A DNA stretch of 33,330 nt from Streptomyces sp. SID3212 (GTDB taxonomy: Bacteria; Actinomycetota; Actinomycetes; Streptomycetales; Streptomycetaceae): contig NZ_WWJY01001168.1 in assembly GCF_009865405.1 (NCBI RefSeq), positions 1 to 33,330 of the forward strand, given 5' to 3'. Numbering within the stretch: position 1 is the stretch's first letter; every line of letters starts with the position of its first letter. Of this stretch, positions 13,639 through 23,600 are shown one piece after another. The position numbers were made by a program, and so were the translations under genes. The notes under the pieces are model-generated. The model searched no databases and was not told the DNA's origin. It worked only from the letters and a program-made list of their open reading frames with translations.

Positions 13639-16600
13639 CCTGTGACCCTCCCTCTCCTGTCGACGAGACCCGCTCGCCTCAGGGAATTCTGCATGTCGAT
13701 ATGGAGATCGCCCCATTCGCGGACGTGCCCGTGATAAATATCATTCGTTCCGCCGCCACCACACTTGCACGGCCGCTGGACCGTACGATCCAGGACAACA
13801 ATCTCTCCGTTTTCGACGTCGACCCCGACTCTCCGAGGAGAGGTCCCCTTTACCGGGACTGAGTTATCCAAGGCAGCCTGGCCATTCAGCGGCTCAGCGC
13901 TATTTGTTCCCCTGGAACTTCCGCGGGCCGAAGTACCGTGCTTCCCACCAGCTTCATAGAGAGATCCACCGCAGTTGTGAACGAGGACCGGCGTGGCCCC
14001 CGCCAGCACATAGTACGTGTGGAGATCGGCGACAGTGAGGTTGTAGACCGTTGCGGGTCGGGTCCAGCGCTGGAGGGCTGTGACCTGTACGCCTGATCCG
14101 GTACTGCTCTGGAGGTGCTGTCCCGCGCGGAGGTCGGTGGCGTCGATCCACTCTTGGAGTTCGGGGACCCAGAACGGGTGACCCTCGGTTGCGGTGACGG
14201 TTGTAGTGCTCGAGCCGTTCTTATTGCTGATACGGAGGGTGATCTTGACGAGATTCTTGAGGCCCTGACCCTCGATCTCGGCTGTCACCCTTTTCGCTGC
14301 GATCTTGCCGGTTTCGGGGTCAGTGGCCAGTACCCTGTCGCCGACCTTTAGTTCCTCGATGGGCTTGGTGGTGCCGTCTGCGAGGAGAACTTTCGTGCCG
14401 GGGATGAAGCTGTTGGCTTCGCATGAGGAACTGTTCCGACCTCTTCCACCGAACCACTTTCCGCTGCTGCCTTCTCGGCCGCCTGCTGCTATCTGCGCGG
14501 AGACGCCCGCCTTCAGGAAGGCTTTAGCGGAGGAGACCGATTCCGGACACCCGCCCTCGATATTTCCGCAAATTATGTACGAGGCACGCTGGACATCCTC
14601 CATGGCCTTTTCCGGCTGGTCTTCAAATTCTGGGTTGGTGACCCAGGCTGAAGTTTGGCCTGCGTAATATTGGGTCGCATTAATTGTTGCGTTGAGTTGC
14701 TGTTTGAATTTGTCTGCGTATTTCCAGTCGGCTGGTACGTTGACGCCTGGAAAGACCATGACCGTGCCGGTTTTGATGCTGGGACTGATGGGTGCGGCGC
14801 TCCAGCCGCTGCTCTCCCACCAGCCGTCGTCGTAGCTGTCGCCGTCGCAACCGGGGCAACCCCAGGAGGGGTCGTTGAGGGGTTTTCCGCTTTGGGCTGC
14901 CGGGCTGTTTCCGTACTGGAGGCCGCCGCCACATTCAGCCGGCGAGGCGCAGGCCATGAGGCCGCTGGGGTCGCTCTGGGTGATGGGGCTGTTCTCCGCG
15001 TAGGAGTAGCCGTTCAACTGCTGGGGGTTAGCCGTGTCCAGAAGCGGGTCGACGGAGAGGAAGCGGCCCGTGCCGGAGTCGTATTCGCGGGCGCCGAGGT
15101 GGGTCAGGCCGGTGGATGTGTCGTCGGTGCCGCCGACGAAGCTCTTGTTTCCTGGCCAGGTGGCGGGTTGCGTGCCGCGAGGGCTGCCGAAGGGCTGGGT
15201 GCGGCGCTGTGTGAGGGTCTGGCTGTTGGAGGTGACCGCGAGCTGGCCGGTGCCCTGGTGGTCGGCGATGGTGAAGGAGACGGCGCCGTTGTTGTCCTGG
15301 ACAGCCTGGTTCCCTTCGCCTATGTCGATGTAGCGGGTGGCCTTGGGGGTGGTGGTGCCCCTGGCGACGGTGATTTCGGTGTGTCCGAGATAGAGAGTGG
15401 TCTCGGTGGGAGTGCGGCCGATCAGACGGTTACCGTCGGCGTCGTAGAGGTAGTCGGTGACCTTGTCACCGCCCTCACCTGTTTCGGTGACCTTGGCGAG
15501 GCGTCCTTCCGCATCCCAGAGGAGACTCTGGGTGTCTCCGGAGACGATGCGGGCGATGGTGTTGCCCGTCTCGTCGTACGTGTAGCTGTCCTGCGAGGTG
15601 ACAGTGGCACCCGTGGTCGTCACGGAGTCCAGGGCATGGGGCCGAGCCTGGCCCGCGTCGGGGTAGTCGTAGGTGCTCTTGAGATCCTTGCCGCTGTCAC
15701 CGGTGGTGTCGTGACGGGTCTCGGTGAGCCTGTTGCCGGTCTTGTCGTAGGTGTAGCTGTTCCAGTACGGAGCCGGTCCGCCGACGGTCTGGCCGACCGG
15801 TGTGGTGGCGCAGGTGGTGTCGGGTTCGGTCCAGGCCTCGGTCAGGCGGCGCAGATGGTCGTAGGTGTAGCACTGGTTGTCCGTGCCCGACCGGGAAACG
15901 TCCGCGGCGGAAAGAATGTTGCCGATCTGGTCGTAGCGGTACGTGAGGTACTTGTCGACGCCGGGGATGGGCTCCCGGTCGACGCGCGTGTTCGCCAGCC
16001 GTTGGGTTCCCCCCTCGTACTCATTGGTGATCAGCGTCCTGGTGCCGCCGCTCGTGTCGCCGAGTTCATGAACGAGCGGCTTGCCGGTGAGGCTGTACGA
16101 GGTGGTCGTGCTGTAACCGTTCCCGAGCATGGCCACGGGGCGCAAGGTGTTCGTGTCGTACGTGAAGCTGTAGCTCCCACCGGGCAGGGCGCCTGCGGCT
16201 GAGTAGCTCACCGCGCCCACCAGACCGGAGGGCTTGTACGAAACTCCGGTCTGGTACGTACCGGCGAGGCCGATCTCCACTGCCGGAATCGTTACGGAGC
16301 TGCGTACGGGTTGGTAGAGCCGGTCGTACTGGGTGACCTTGTAGGTGTACGCGTTGGAGCCGTCATAGCGGGTGCTTTCCGCCAGTTCTCCCTTACCGTT
16401 GGTGACGGTGTCGTAGACCCATTTGGCGCTCAGTGGCCCCGTTGCCGAGTTCTTGTGCAGTTCAGTCTGTCGGCCGAGGTCGTCGTAGATGTAGAAGAGG
16501 CTGTTGCCGGGTCGGGCGTCATCCGTCGACACGAGCTGGCCGCGGTCGTCGTAGACGCTGTCGGTGATGCCCTTGTCTGGGTCGTCAGCCTTGGTCTGTC

Positions 16601-19600
16601 GGCCGAGCTGGTCGTAGGTGTAGTTCCAGGTGTTGCCCGCCGGGTCGGTGAGCTTGGCCAGCGCGCCTTGGTTGTTGTGCTCGTAGGCCGTTGTGTCATA
16701 AGTGGAGTCGGCGGCACGCTCGTGGTGCTGTCGGAGTTCGGTGGTCTGGCCTCGTCCGTCGACAAGGGTGGTGGTAGCCGTGCCACCCTCGGGCGGGATG
16801 ACCGTGACCCGGTCGCCTCCGTAGATCGTCTTGGTGATGCCGAGAACCTTGCCGCCGCCAGCATCACCGGCGATCTGCTTGGTCTCGGTCTCCCGACCCA
16901 GACCGTCGAACGCGTGGAGCGTCTGCGTCTCGACGCTGAGGGCGTCAGCCGGCTGGAACACCTCGCCCGGTTTTGCGTCCAGGGTGTAGTAGGTGGCGAA
17001 CTCCTTGGCTGCCTGTCCGCGTTCGTCGTAGAAGAGGTCGGTCAACAGAAGCCCGCCGTCCGGACCCGGGGACTGGGTCTGGCGCTTACGCAGAAATCCG
17101 TCGTAGATGGTGTAGGCGGGGACCAGAGAGCCGCCCTCCGCGCTGAGCGTGCGTGTGACGACCGCGACCGGCTTGTTCTCCTCCACCTGGTAGTCGAACT
17201 GGAAGTTGGGGAGGCTGTTGCTGGTCGTGGACCGATCGGCGGTCCAGATCTTGTACTTGCGGCCAAGCGCGTCGTACGTGATTTTCGTCTTGTTGGTGTT
17301 GGTGTCCGTGACGTCCACGGGCTGGCCGCGCAGCGGGTCCAGAGTGGTGACGGTCTTCTGCGCAGTCGCGGCGTTCCCGGCGGTCGCCGGCGGCGTTGTG
17401 GCCGTCACCGTTGTGGCGAATCCGGTGGTGGGCGCGTAGGCCGTTGTGGAGGTCCGGCCGTCGGTGCGCGGGGTACGCACGGGGACGCCGGTAACCGTCG
17501 CGGTGACGTTCGCAGTGAGGTCTGTGCTGGTCAGCGGGCGGCCGTAGGAGTCGAAGGTGGTCCCGGATTCCAGGTAGGTGGCCGTGGTGCCGTCGTGCTT
17601 CTTGAGGACAGCCGATGCCGTCGCATCACCCTTGGTCGGCGTCGCGCCGTAAGCGAGGCCGTCATAGGCGGTGCGTTCGTCAGAGACGACGTCCTTCGCG
17701 CGGGCGGGAGTGGCGTCGCACTTCACGGCGACGGTTTCGACCCGGGAGGCAAGGTTGAAAAGCGTGTCCGCCGTGTTGGGCACGTAGGTGGTGCGGGTGC
17801 AGCGGTCGTCGCGGGCGGAGGCGGTGTCGCCCAGGTTGTCCACCTGCGTGGGCCGACCCGCGACGGTGTCGAACGTGGTGCTGGAGGCGGTGATCCTCCA
17901 CTTGGCCCCGGTGCCATTGTCCGTGGAAGCCCAGGTCTTACTTTCGGCAGTTCCCGTGAAGTTGGCCGTGACCGTGCCCCAGTCACGGACCTTCTTCGCG
18001 GTCTCGTGGTGCCAGGGACGGTTGACGCTCTTCGCGAGGATCTTTCCGTCGGGGCCGGAGTAGCTCTCGGTCTTGTAGGCGAAACCTGCCGACGCCTCGT
18101 CATCTGTGAGGGGATCCCCTTCCCCCTCGCCGAGACTGACGCTCACCGATTTCGTAGCGTCCCCAGTGACCGCCTTCTTGTCCCCGTCCATACCGCGCAA
18201 GAAGTATGTGTCGTTCTGCGACTTCACGGCGTCCCCGCCGCCGGGACCACCGGTCTTGACGCGAACGTGCCCGTACCCTCGCCACTGGGACCAGGTTTTG
18301 AACTTCTCCTTGGTCAGGCCGTCGTCGTCGTCGAAGCGCCAGGCTGCCCCGTCCTTGTACTCGTACGAGGTGACCTGATCAGGAGCCCCGCCGGTGCGGT
18401 CCGTGGCAATGACCGCACTGACCACGTACTTGTTGAACCACTGCTGATCAGGATCCTCGCTGGAACTGCCACCGATGAACTGCGGGAAACACCGCGTAGT
18501 GTTGGTCTGCGGGGTGGGCAGATCGTTCCAGTCGCACGCGGGCGCTGAGTACGTCACGTCTATCTGTCCGCCGGACTCGTCCGAGACATCGGACAGGCGT
18601 GACTTGATGAACGGTGCATAGCCGTCGCCAGTTTTGTCCAGGCGGTTTTCGAGCTGCGTGTACGTGAACGTCGTCTTCGGCAGTGTGACAACCGGGGCGG
18701 CGGTGTGCCCAGTGCGCTGCACGGAGTCCAGCAGCAACTGGTAGTCCGTGTCGGCCATGCCCCAGCGGTGTGTGAGCTTCCAGGAGTCGACGGGGTTGTA
18801 GCTTCCGTCGGTCTTCAGTACCTCGGTGGTGACGGATGTCAGGCGCTTGCGCGTCCAGAAAGACGCAGCGAACCGACCTTCGTCGCAGTCCTTGCCCTCG
18901 TCACAGTTGAGGTCCCACGGCGTGTCGTACCAGTGGAACGCGTCGCTGGTGATGGACGAACAGGTGGTCCCGGCATCGGGCAGGCACCGCTCGGAGCTGC
19001 CGAAGGTGACCTTCGCCAACGCCTTCGCGCTGTACACCGATGTCGACTTGAGGCCGTACTCGATACGGTCCAGGTAGCCGCCGCGGGTGTAGCGGGTGTC
19101 GTCCGCGGCTTTGAGGTTGCGGCCGTAGGAGTTCTTCTCCTGGTTGTAGTAGTAGGCCACGGCGTTGCCGCGTACGTCGACGGCGTAGTCCAGGTTCCAG
19201 CGCCACGCCTGCTGGCACCAGGAAGCCGCGAAGGTGGCGGCGTGGCAGGGCTCGTTCGTGTCGTCGCCGAAGACGGGAACCGTCCAGGTCGAACCGGTGG
19301 TTCCCTTGCCGTCCGTCCAGCCCGGCAGTCGGTTGTAGCCGAAGTAGTAGCGCGTGCCGCCGGGTACGGTCAGTTCCCAGTGCTCGTCGTTGTCGTCGCC
19401 GTTACCGGTGACCCGGTCGGTCTTGGTCAGACGCTTGACACGGGTCCCGTCGTCCTTCCTGAGCTTCCACTGATTGTTCCCGGCCGGAACGAGTTCTCCG
19501 CCCTTGCCGTTGAAGGTGAGGAAGGCGTTGTCGTAGGCCCAGCAGGAATCTCCCGGTTTGTTGCCGTCCTCGCTGGTGACTCCGTCTTCCGCACAGGGCT

Positions 19601-20573
19601 TGTAGCGCCGCTCGATGAAGCCCGGCGACAGGTCGAATCCGTCACCGACCCACGACGACTGGTTGTTGGTGTTACCCGTGCGGCCGTCGATCGACCCCGA
19701 CGAGTAGGACAGGGCCACAGAAGGCTTCAGCCCTCCGGGTACACCGGGTACCGGCATGTCGTACGACCAGGTGAAGTCGCCGGTGTTGAGGTTGGTCTTC
19801 CAAGTCGCCGAAGGAGAGAGCGAGGTGGCGGTGAAGTCCCCGCCACCACCGGCCTCAGCAGCCACAGCGGCGAGAACGGTGCTCGCTCCTGCTCGGAGTT
19901 CGACACTGTCGGCTGTGAGAGTGCGCTTCTCCCGGTCATTGACCGTCTTGACCGGTTCACCGGTACGGCACTGCTTCTTATCGGGGGTGGTGAGAGCGCA
20001 CTGCGGCAGCTCGACGAGAGTGAACCGGGATCCGTAGCCACCACCGAACGCCTCCCCGAAGCCGGAGTAGTCCACGGTGGTACCGACAGCACCGGAGGCC
20101 GCGCCGGCCTGAGGCTGAAGAGTGAACAGCGGGCCGTCGACACCGGCTCTTGATGCTGCCTTGCGGTCAACCAGCTGTGCTGTGACCTTACCGGTGGCAC
20201 TTTCGGCGGCGGGCGTCTTGGCATCCTGTCGCAACGTGAGCGGCAGTCCTTGCGCTTTGACTGCCTTCGAGGAACTCGATGTGCGTTTGGGCAGCGTGAG
20301 GACGGCCGACGCACTCGTGGGCCACGCCGCCGCAGGCGCCTTCTGCGGGGTTCTCGCGCTTTTGGTCACCTTGCGCGGCTTGACCTTTGTCCCGCTCGCG
20401 CTGCCCTTGACGGGCTTCTCCGCAGCGGCCAGAGCCGCATCGCGCAGGCCGTTGTCCGCCTGGACAACCGGGGTTGCCGCCACCTGGAGCAACGTCCCCA
20501 CCATGACTGCGGCCGTCGTCAATGCGACGCGACTGCGCAGCAAGGAGAGATACCTGCCCGGTCTGCCACTCAT
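13635..20573 (-). CDS. Giant RHS/YD-repeat polymorphic toxin with HINT domain
   Basis: The protein is 2312 aa. The Sec signal covers residues about 1-39 (SLLRSRVALTTAAVMVGTLL). Residues about 240-340 carry an SpvB/Tc-toxin-like start (WSYDMPVPGVPGGLKPSVAL, SSWVGDGFDLSPGFIERRYK). Many YD/RHS repeats follow, densest at about 1100-1790 (YTYDQLGRQTKADDPDKGI, YIYDDLGRQTELH, YDADGNRLIG), and the RHS core ends at DPSGL (1868-1872). A linker precedes a HINT domain at 2051-2201: Cys2051 (CEANSFIPGTKV), the TEGHPFW box, and terminal VHNC with Cys2201. The last 111 residues are the toxin tip: LNGQAALDNSVPV, RRVGVDVENGEIVVLD, a CKCGGGG insertion and YHGHVREWGDLHIDMQNSLR. The tip resembles the Ntox17-type predicted RNases; this call is tentative. 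RHS shells encapsulate such tips, and the HINT domain probably releases it. The immunity gene overlaps the stop, and GC drops in the toxin-end region. Confidence 0.92.
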   Translation of the reverse strand: MSGRPGRYLSLLRSRVALTTAAVMVGTLLQVAATPVVQADNGLRDAALAAAEKPVKGSASGTKVKPRKVTKSARTPQKAPAAAWPTSASAVLTLPKRTSSSSKAVKAQGLPLTLRQDAKTPAAESATGKVTAQLVDRKAASRAGVDGPLFTLQPQAGAASGAVGTTVDYSGFGEAFGGGYGSRFTLVELPQCALTTPDKKQCRTGEPVKTVNDREKRTLTADSVELRAGASTVLAAVAAEAGGGGDFTATSLSPSATWKTNLNTGDFTWSYDMPVPGVPGGLKPSVALSYSSGSIDGRTGNTNNQSSWVGDGFDLSPGFIERRYKPCAEDGVTSEDGNKPGDSCWAYDNAFLTFNGKGGELVPAGNNQWKLRKDDGTRVKRLTKTDRVTGNGDDNDEHWELTVPGGTRYYFGYNRLPGWTDGKGTTGSTWTVPVFGDDTNEPCHAATFAASWCQQAWRWNLDYAVDVRGNAVAYYYNQEKNSYGRNLKAADDTRYTRGGYLDRIEYGLKSTSVYSAKALAKVTFGSSERCLPDAGTTCSSITSDAFHWYDTPWDLNCDEGKDCDEGRFAASFWTRKRLTSVTTEVLKTDGSYNPVDSWKLTHRWGMADTDYQLLLDSVQRTGHTAAPVVTLPKTTFTYTQLENRLDKTGDGYAPFIKSRLSDVSDESGGQIDVTYSAPACDWNDLPTPQTNTTRCFPQFIGGSSSEDPDQQWFNKYVVSAVIATDRTGGAPDQVTSYEYKDGAAWRFDDDDGLTKEKFKTWSQWRGYGHVRVKTGGPGGGDAVKSQNDTYFLRGMDGDKKAVTGDATKSVSVSLGEGEGDPLTDDEASAGFAYKTESYSGPDGKILAKSVNRPWHHETAKKVRDWGTVTANFTGTAESKTWASTDNGTGAKWRITASSTTFDTVAGRPTQVDNLGDTASARDDRCTRTTYVPNTADTLFNLASRVETVAVKCDATPARAKDVVSDERTAYDGLAYGATPTKGDATASAVLKKHDGTTATYLESGTTFDSYGRPLTSTDLTANVTATVTGVPVRTPRTDGRTSTTAYAPTTGFATTVTATTPPATAGNAATAQKTVTTLDPLRGQPVDVTDTNTNKTKITYDALGRKYKIWTADRSTTSNSLPNFQFDYQVEENKPVAVVTRTLSAEGGSLVPAYTIYDGFLRKRQTQSPGPDGGLLLTDLFYDERGQAAKEFATYYTLDAKPGEVFQPADALSVETQTLHAFDGLGRETETKQIAGDAGGGKVLGITKTIYGGDRVTVIPPEGGTATTTLVDGRGQTTELRQHHERAADSTYDTTAYEHNNQGALAKLTDPAGNTWNYTYDQLGRQTKADDPDKGITDSVYDDRGQLVSTDDARPGNSLFYIYDDLGRQTELHKNSATGPLSAKWVYDTVTNGKGELAESTRYDGSNAYTYKVTQYDRLYQPVRSSVTIPAVEIGLAGTYQTGVSYKPSGLVGAVSYSAAGALPGGSYSFTYDTNTLRPVAMLGNGYSTTTSYSLTGKPLVHELGDTSGGTRTLITNEYEGGTQRLANTRVDREPIPGVDKYLTYRYDQIGNILSAADVSRSGTDNQCYTYDHLRRLTEAWTEPDTTCATTPVGQTVGGPAPYWNSYTYDKTGNRLTETRHDTTGDSGKDLKSTYDYPDAGQARPHALDSVTTTGATVTSQDSYTYDETGNTIARIVSGDTQSLLWDAEGRLAKVTETGEGGDKVTDYLYDADGNRLIGRTPTETTLYLGHTEITVARGTTTPKATRYIDIGEGNQAVQDNNGAVSFTIADHQGTGQLAVTSNSQTLTQRRTQPFGSPRGTQPATWPGNKSFVGGTDDTSTGLTHLGAREYDSGTGRFLSVDPLLDTANPQQLNGYSYAENSPITQSDPSGLMACASPAECGGGLQYGNSPAAQSGKPLNDPSWGCPGCDGDSYDDGWWESSGWSAAPISPSIKTGTVMVFPGVNVPADWKYADKFKQQLNATINATQYYAGQTSAWVTNPEFEDQPEKAMEDVQRASYIICGNIEGGCPESVSSAKAFLKAGVSAQIAAGGREGSSGKWFGGRGRNSSSCEANSFIPGTKVLLADGTTKPIEELKVGDRVLATDPETGKIAAKRVTAEIEGQGLKNLVKITLRISNKNGSSTTTVTATEGHPFWVPELQEWIDATDLRAGQHLQSSTGSGVQVTALQRWTRPATVYNLTVADLHTYYVLAGATPVLVHNCGGSLYEAGGKHGTSARGSSRGTNSAEPLNGQAALDNSVPVKGTSPRRVGVDVENGEIVVLDRTVQRPCKCGGGGTNDIYHGHVREWGDLHIDMQNSLRRAGLVDRRGRVTG

Positions 20574-20651
20574 CTGCTTCTCGTTTCCCTCTGGGATCGG
20601 CTCAGGTCTGCGCCGCGCAACGCGGCGGAAAGCTCTCTGATGCGAGCTGTC

Positions 20652-20686
20652 TCGCCCGGGGGCACATGCTCAGTGCCCCCGGGCGA
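20652..20686 (-). terminator. Strong hairpin between the LamG and RHS genes
   Basis: A 14-bp perfect stem (20652-20665 with 20673-20686, GCCCGGGGGCAC core) has a 7-nt loop and starts 2 nt after the LamG stop codon. It should terminate most LamG transcripts, leaving 78 bp before the RHS start for an independent promoter or for read-through. The RHS start (ATG 20573) has a modest GAGAAG SD. I see no clear RHS promoter in this spacer. Confidence 0.8.
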
Positions 20687-20688
20687 AG

Positions 20689-23600
20689 TCAGCTGCCGGG
20701 TACCTTGGTCGGCACGTCGAACCAGCTGCCGGCGAGCATCTCGACCTGGGCGTCCGTCAGGGGACCCGCGAATGCCCAGACGTCGTCCACCAGACCGGGG
20801 AAGTACTCACCGAACGTGCCGGCCTTCTTGGCCCGGCCGACCTGCAGGACACCGGACGCTTTGAACGTCAGCGCGTTCTCCGCCCACGGCACCAGATCGG
20901 TGCAGGCCGGGTCGTCCGCGGTTCCGTCGCCGTCGTCATCGGGACAGGCGACTTCCTCCAGGTTGCCGTTCACGTACAGCCGCACCTGTTTGGCGAAGCC
21001 GTCGTACACCACAGCCAGGTGGTTCCAGTCACGGACGTCGTTGAACGTCCCACTGTTGGCTTCGGTCACAGCGGCCGCGTCAGCGTCATCGGCCGGCAGG
21101 CTCAGACTCCACTTGCCCAGTCCCTCGGGATGGGCGGGATCAGGCTCGTAGCGCACCGCGAAAGCACTGTTCCGGGTCGAGTCCGCGCTGATCAAGGCAC
21201 GTTGGCCACTAGGAGTCGACGCGGCCTGGGCCCATGCCGTCACGGTGAAACTACCGGCCGTGTCCACCGGCATGCGAGTGGTGGCACCGTATCCGGTGAC
21301 GCCGTCCAACTCCACCGCCCCCATGTCCACGAAACCGAAGCCGGGTTTCGCGCCTCCCCGCAGCGTCATCGCGTTGGCCTCGATCGAATCGTCAGGGACA
21401 GTGATGGGGACGGTGCTGCTCATGTCCTCGAACTTCCACCGTCCCTTGACCAGCGGACGTTGCTTGAACATTTGCTGTACCTCGTCCGCGGAGACGGCAC
21501 GGTCGAAGAGCTTCACGTCGTCGATCTGACCGGGGAAGAAAGAGCCAGGGCTCCCCTCGTAGGAACCCGCGCCGATCTGCACCGGGCCGCCCGCGTACCA
21601 GGTCTGGGCAACGTCGGCCTTGCCGGCCTCGACACCGTTGACGTAGAGGGTCAGTTGCTTGGCAACGGTGTCGTGCACACCGACCAGGTGTACCCATTCG
21701 CCTCCGAAGGCTGTCTTTCCCTCGGCCTGAATGGCTCGGATCGCTGCGGAGTCCGGTGTGTCGGAGACGTACTGATTGAATACCCAGCGGTCGTACGAAC
21801 TTGAGTAGTACAGCTCGAATCCGGATTTGTGCGCACTGGCCTGGGTCGCGATGATCGCGGCGTGATCCGGCTTGGTCTTGGGGAGTTTGGCCCATGCGGA
21901 TACCGTGAAGCTGCGCTGGTTGTTCAGGTGCGGCGCACCTGTGGTGGCGTAGTCGTCCGTGCCGTCCAGGGTGAGGGCCGTTCCGTCCATGCCGGCTTGG
22001 CCCAGGACGGCACCGCCCTTGAGAACCGCGGGGCGGACCTCTGCCTGGCCAGTTATTCGGGTGGCCCCTGCGGCCTCGTCCAACGGGAAGACCGCGCGCG
22101 GCGGTCGGCCCAGTCCAACCGGCTGCTTCTCGTAAAGGATCGTCACTTCCTGACCGGAGAGCGGCTTGTCGTAGATTCGGACATCGTCAATAGCACCGGG
22201 GAAGAACGACTTGATCTGCCCGCTGTAGGAGCCGGCACCGATCTGTAGTCCTCGCCGTGCGTCCCAGGGCGTCGCGTAGGTGGTACTGCCTACCAATTGC
22301 CCTCCGACGTAGAGCTGCAATTGGTCTGTACCCGAGTTGTAGACTCCGACCAGATGCGTCCATGCTCCGGCCGTCACTCCCCCTGGTGTTGGCGACATGG
22401 CTCGCACAATGGGCGCGTCCACGGTGTCGGATGTGTACTGGTTGAATGCCCATCGCTCATAGGTGGCGGAGTAATAGAGCTCGAAACCAGGACTGTGGTT
22501 TCCAGGCTGTGCCGCGATGATCGCCGCGGCATCCGGTATCCTCGACGGTTTCACCCACGCCGACACCGAGAACCCGCCGTCCGTCTCCACCGTGGGGATA
22601 TCGGTCTGTGCGTAGTCGTCGACTCCGTCGAAGGACACCGCTGTGCCCGTCACGCCCTGGACACCAGGGGTGGCGCCACCGTGCAGTTCAGCACCCCGGC
22701 TGCCCGCCTCGCCCTGCGCTTGACCAGCGCCAGGAGAGTCGTCCAGTTTCCATGCTGCCCGCTCCGGCTGCCCCGCCTTGACCCGGTACTGGTACGTACG
22801 TACCTCACTCGCGATTCCGGCAGCGTCGTAGGCTCGTGCGGTGATGAAACGCAGGCCAGGCGTCGAAGGAAGAATCTGAATCGTCTTCGCCGCGCCGGCT
22901 GTCGTAGTGATGACGTTCTTCGACGACGGGTCACCATTGACGCCGTACCAGTACTTGTTCACATCGGCGTCGGAGCCTTTGATAGTGAACTCACCATACT
23001 TGCCGACTCCGTCGAACCAAGGGTCCTCAGGGTTCTCCGGATCGGAAGCAGGGTAGTCGCCGGACGTTATCGACGGAGCCTTGGGAACGTTCGTGTCGTA
23101 GACGAAATAGCAGCCCGTAGGACCTTCACCGACCGTTGACCATGGCGAATATTGACCACTGTCGTAGGACCTCGCGTACCAGTAGACCTGCTTGTTCGGC
23201 GTGATAGAGGAAGGCAGGCTGATGGAGAAGCTGGAACCTGACTTCTTGTAAGGGGTCAGCGCAGGCTTCCACCGAACAATGGAACCTTTACCGTCACCGG
23301 AATCCCAGACGGCCTGAATTTGTACGGCGATATTGTCACCATCGGGATCCGTGATGGAGTTCAAGTTGATCTTTCCCAGAGTACGCACGCGCGCCGCGCT
23401 CGACGGGCTTTTACACATCCCGCCGTACTCCATCGTCAACTGCGACATCTTGATCTGAGGCGGCGGGCGATTATATTTGACCCTCAGAAATGCCTTGTCG
23501 GAAAAACGCTTCCAGCCGTATTCATCCGATTCGCTTGCGGCTTGCAGTCCGAAGGTCATTGTCGACGACTTCGCGTTCGCGGCTTCCTGCACCGCGGCCT

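Noticed and set aside
13971..14423. HINT domain as a true intein
   Set aside because: It is followed by a toxin tip and not by the rest of a split host protein, and there is no homing endonuclease. This is the polymorphic-toxin HINT arrangement.
14655..20153. Several long plus-strand open frames opposite the RHS gene (for example 16311-18548)
   Set aside because: They mirror the repeat-rich, high-GC RHS coding strand, lack SD sites and domain patterns, and are Val/Gly/Arg-biased antisense translations.
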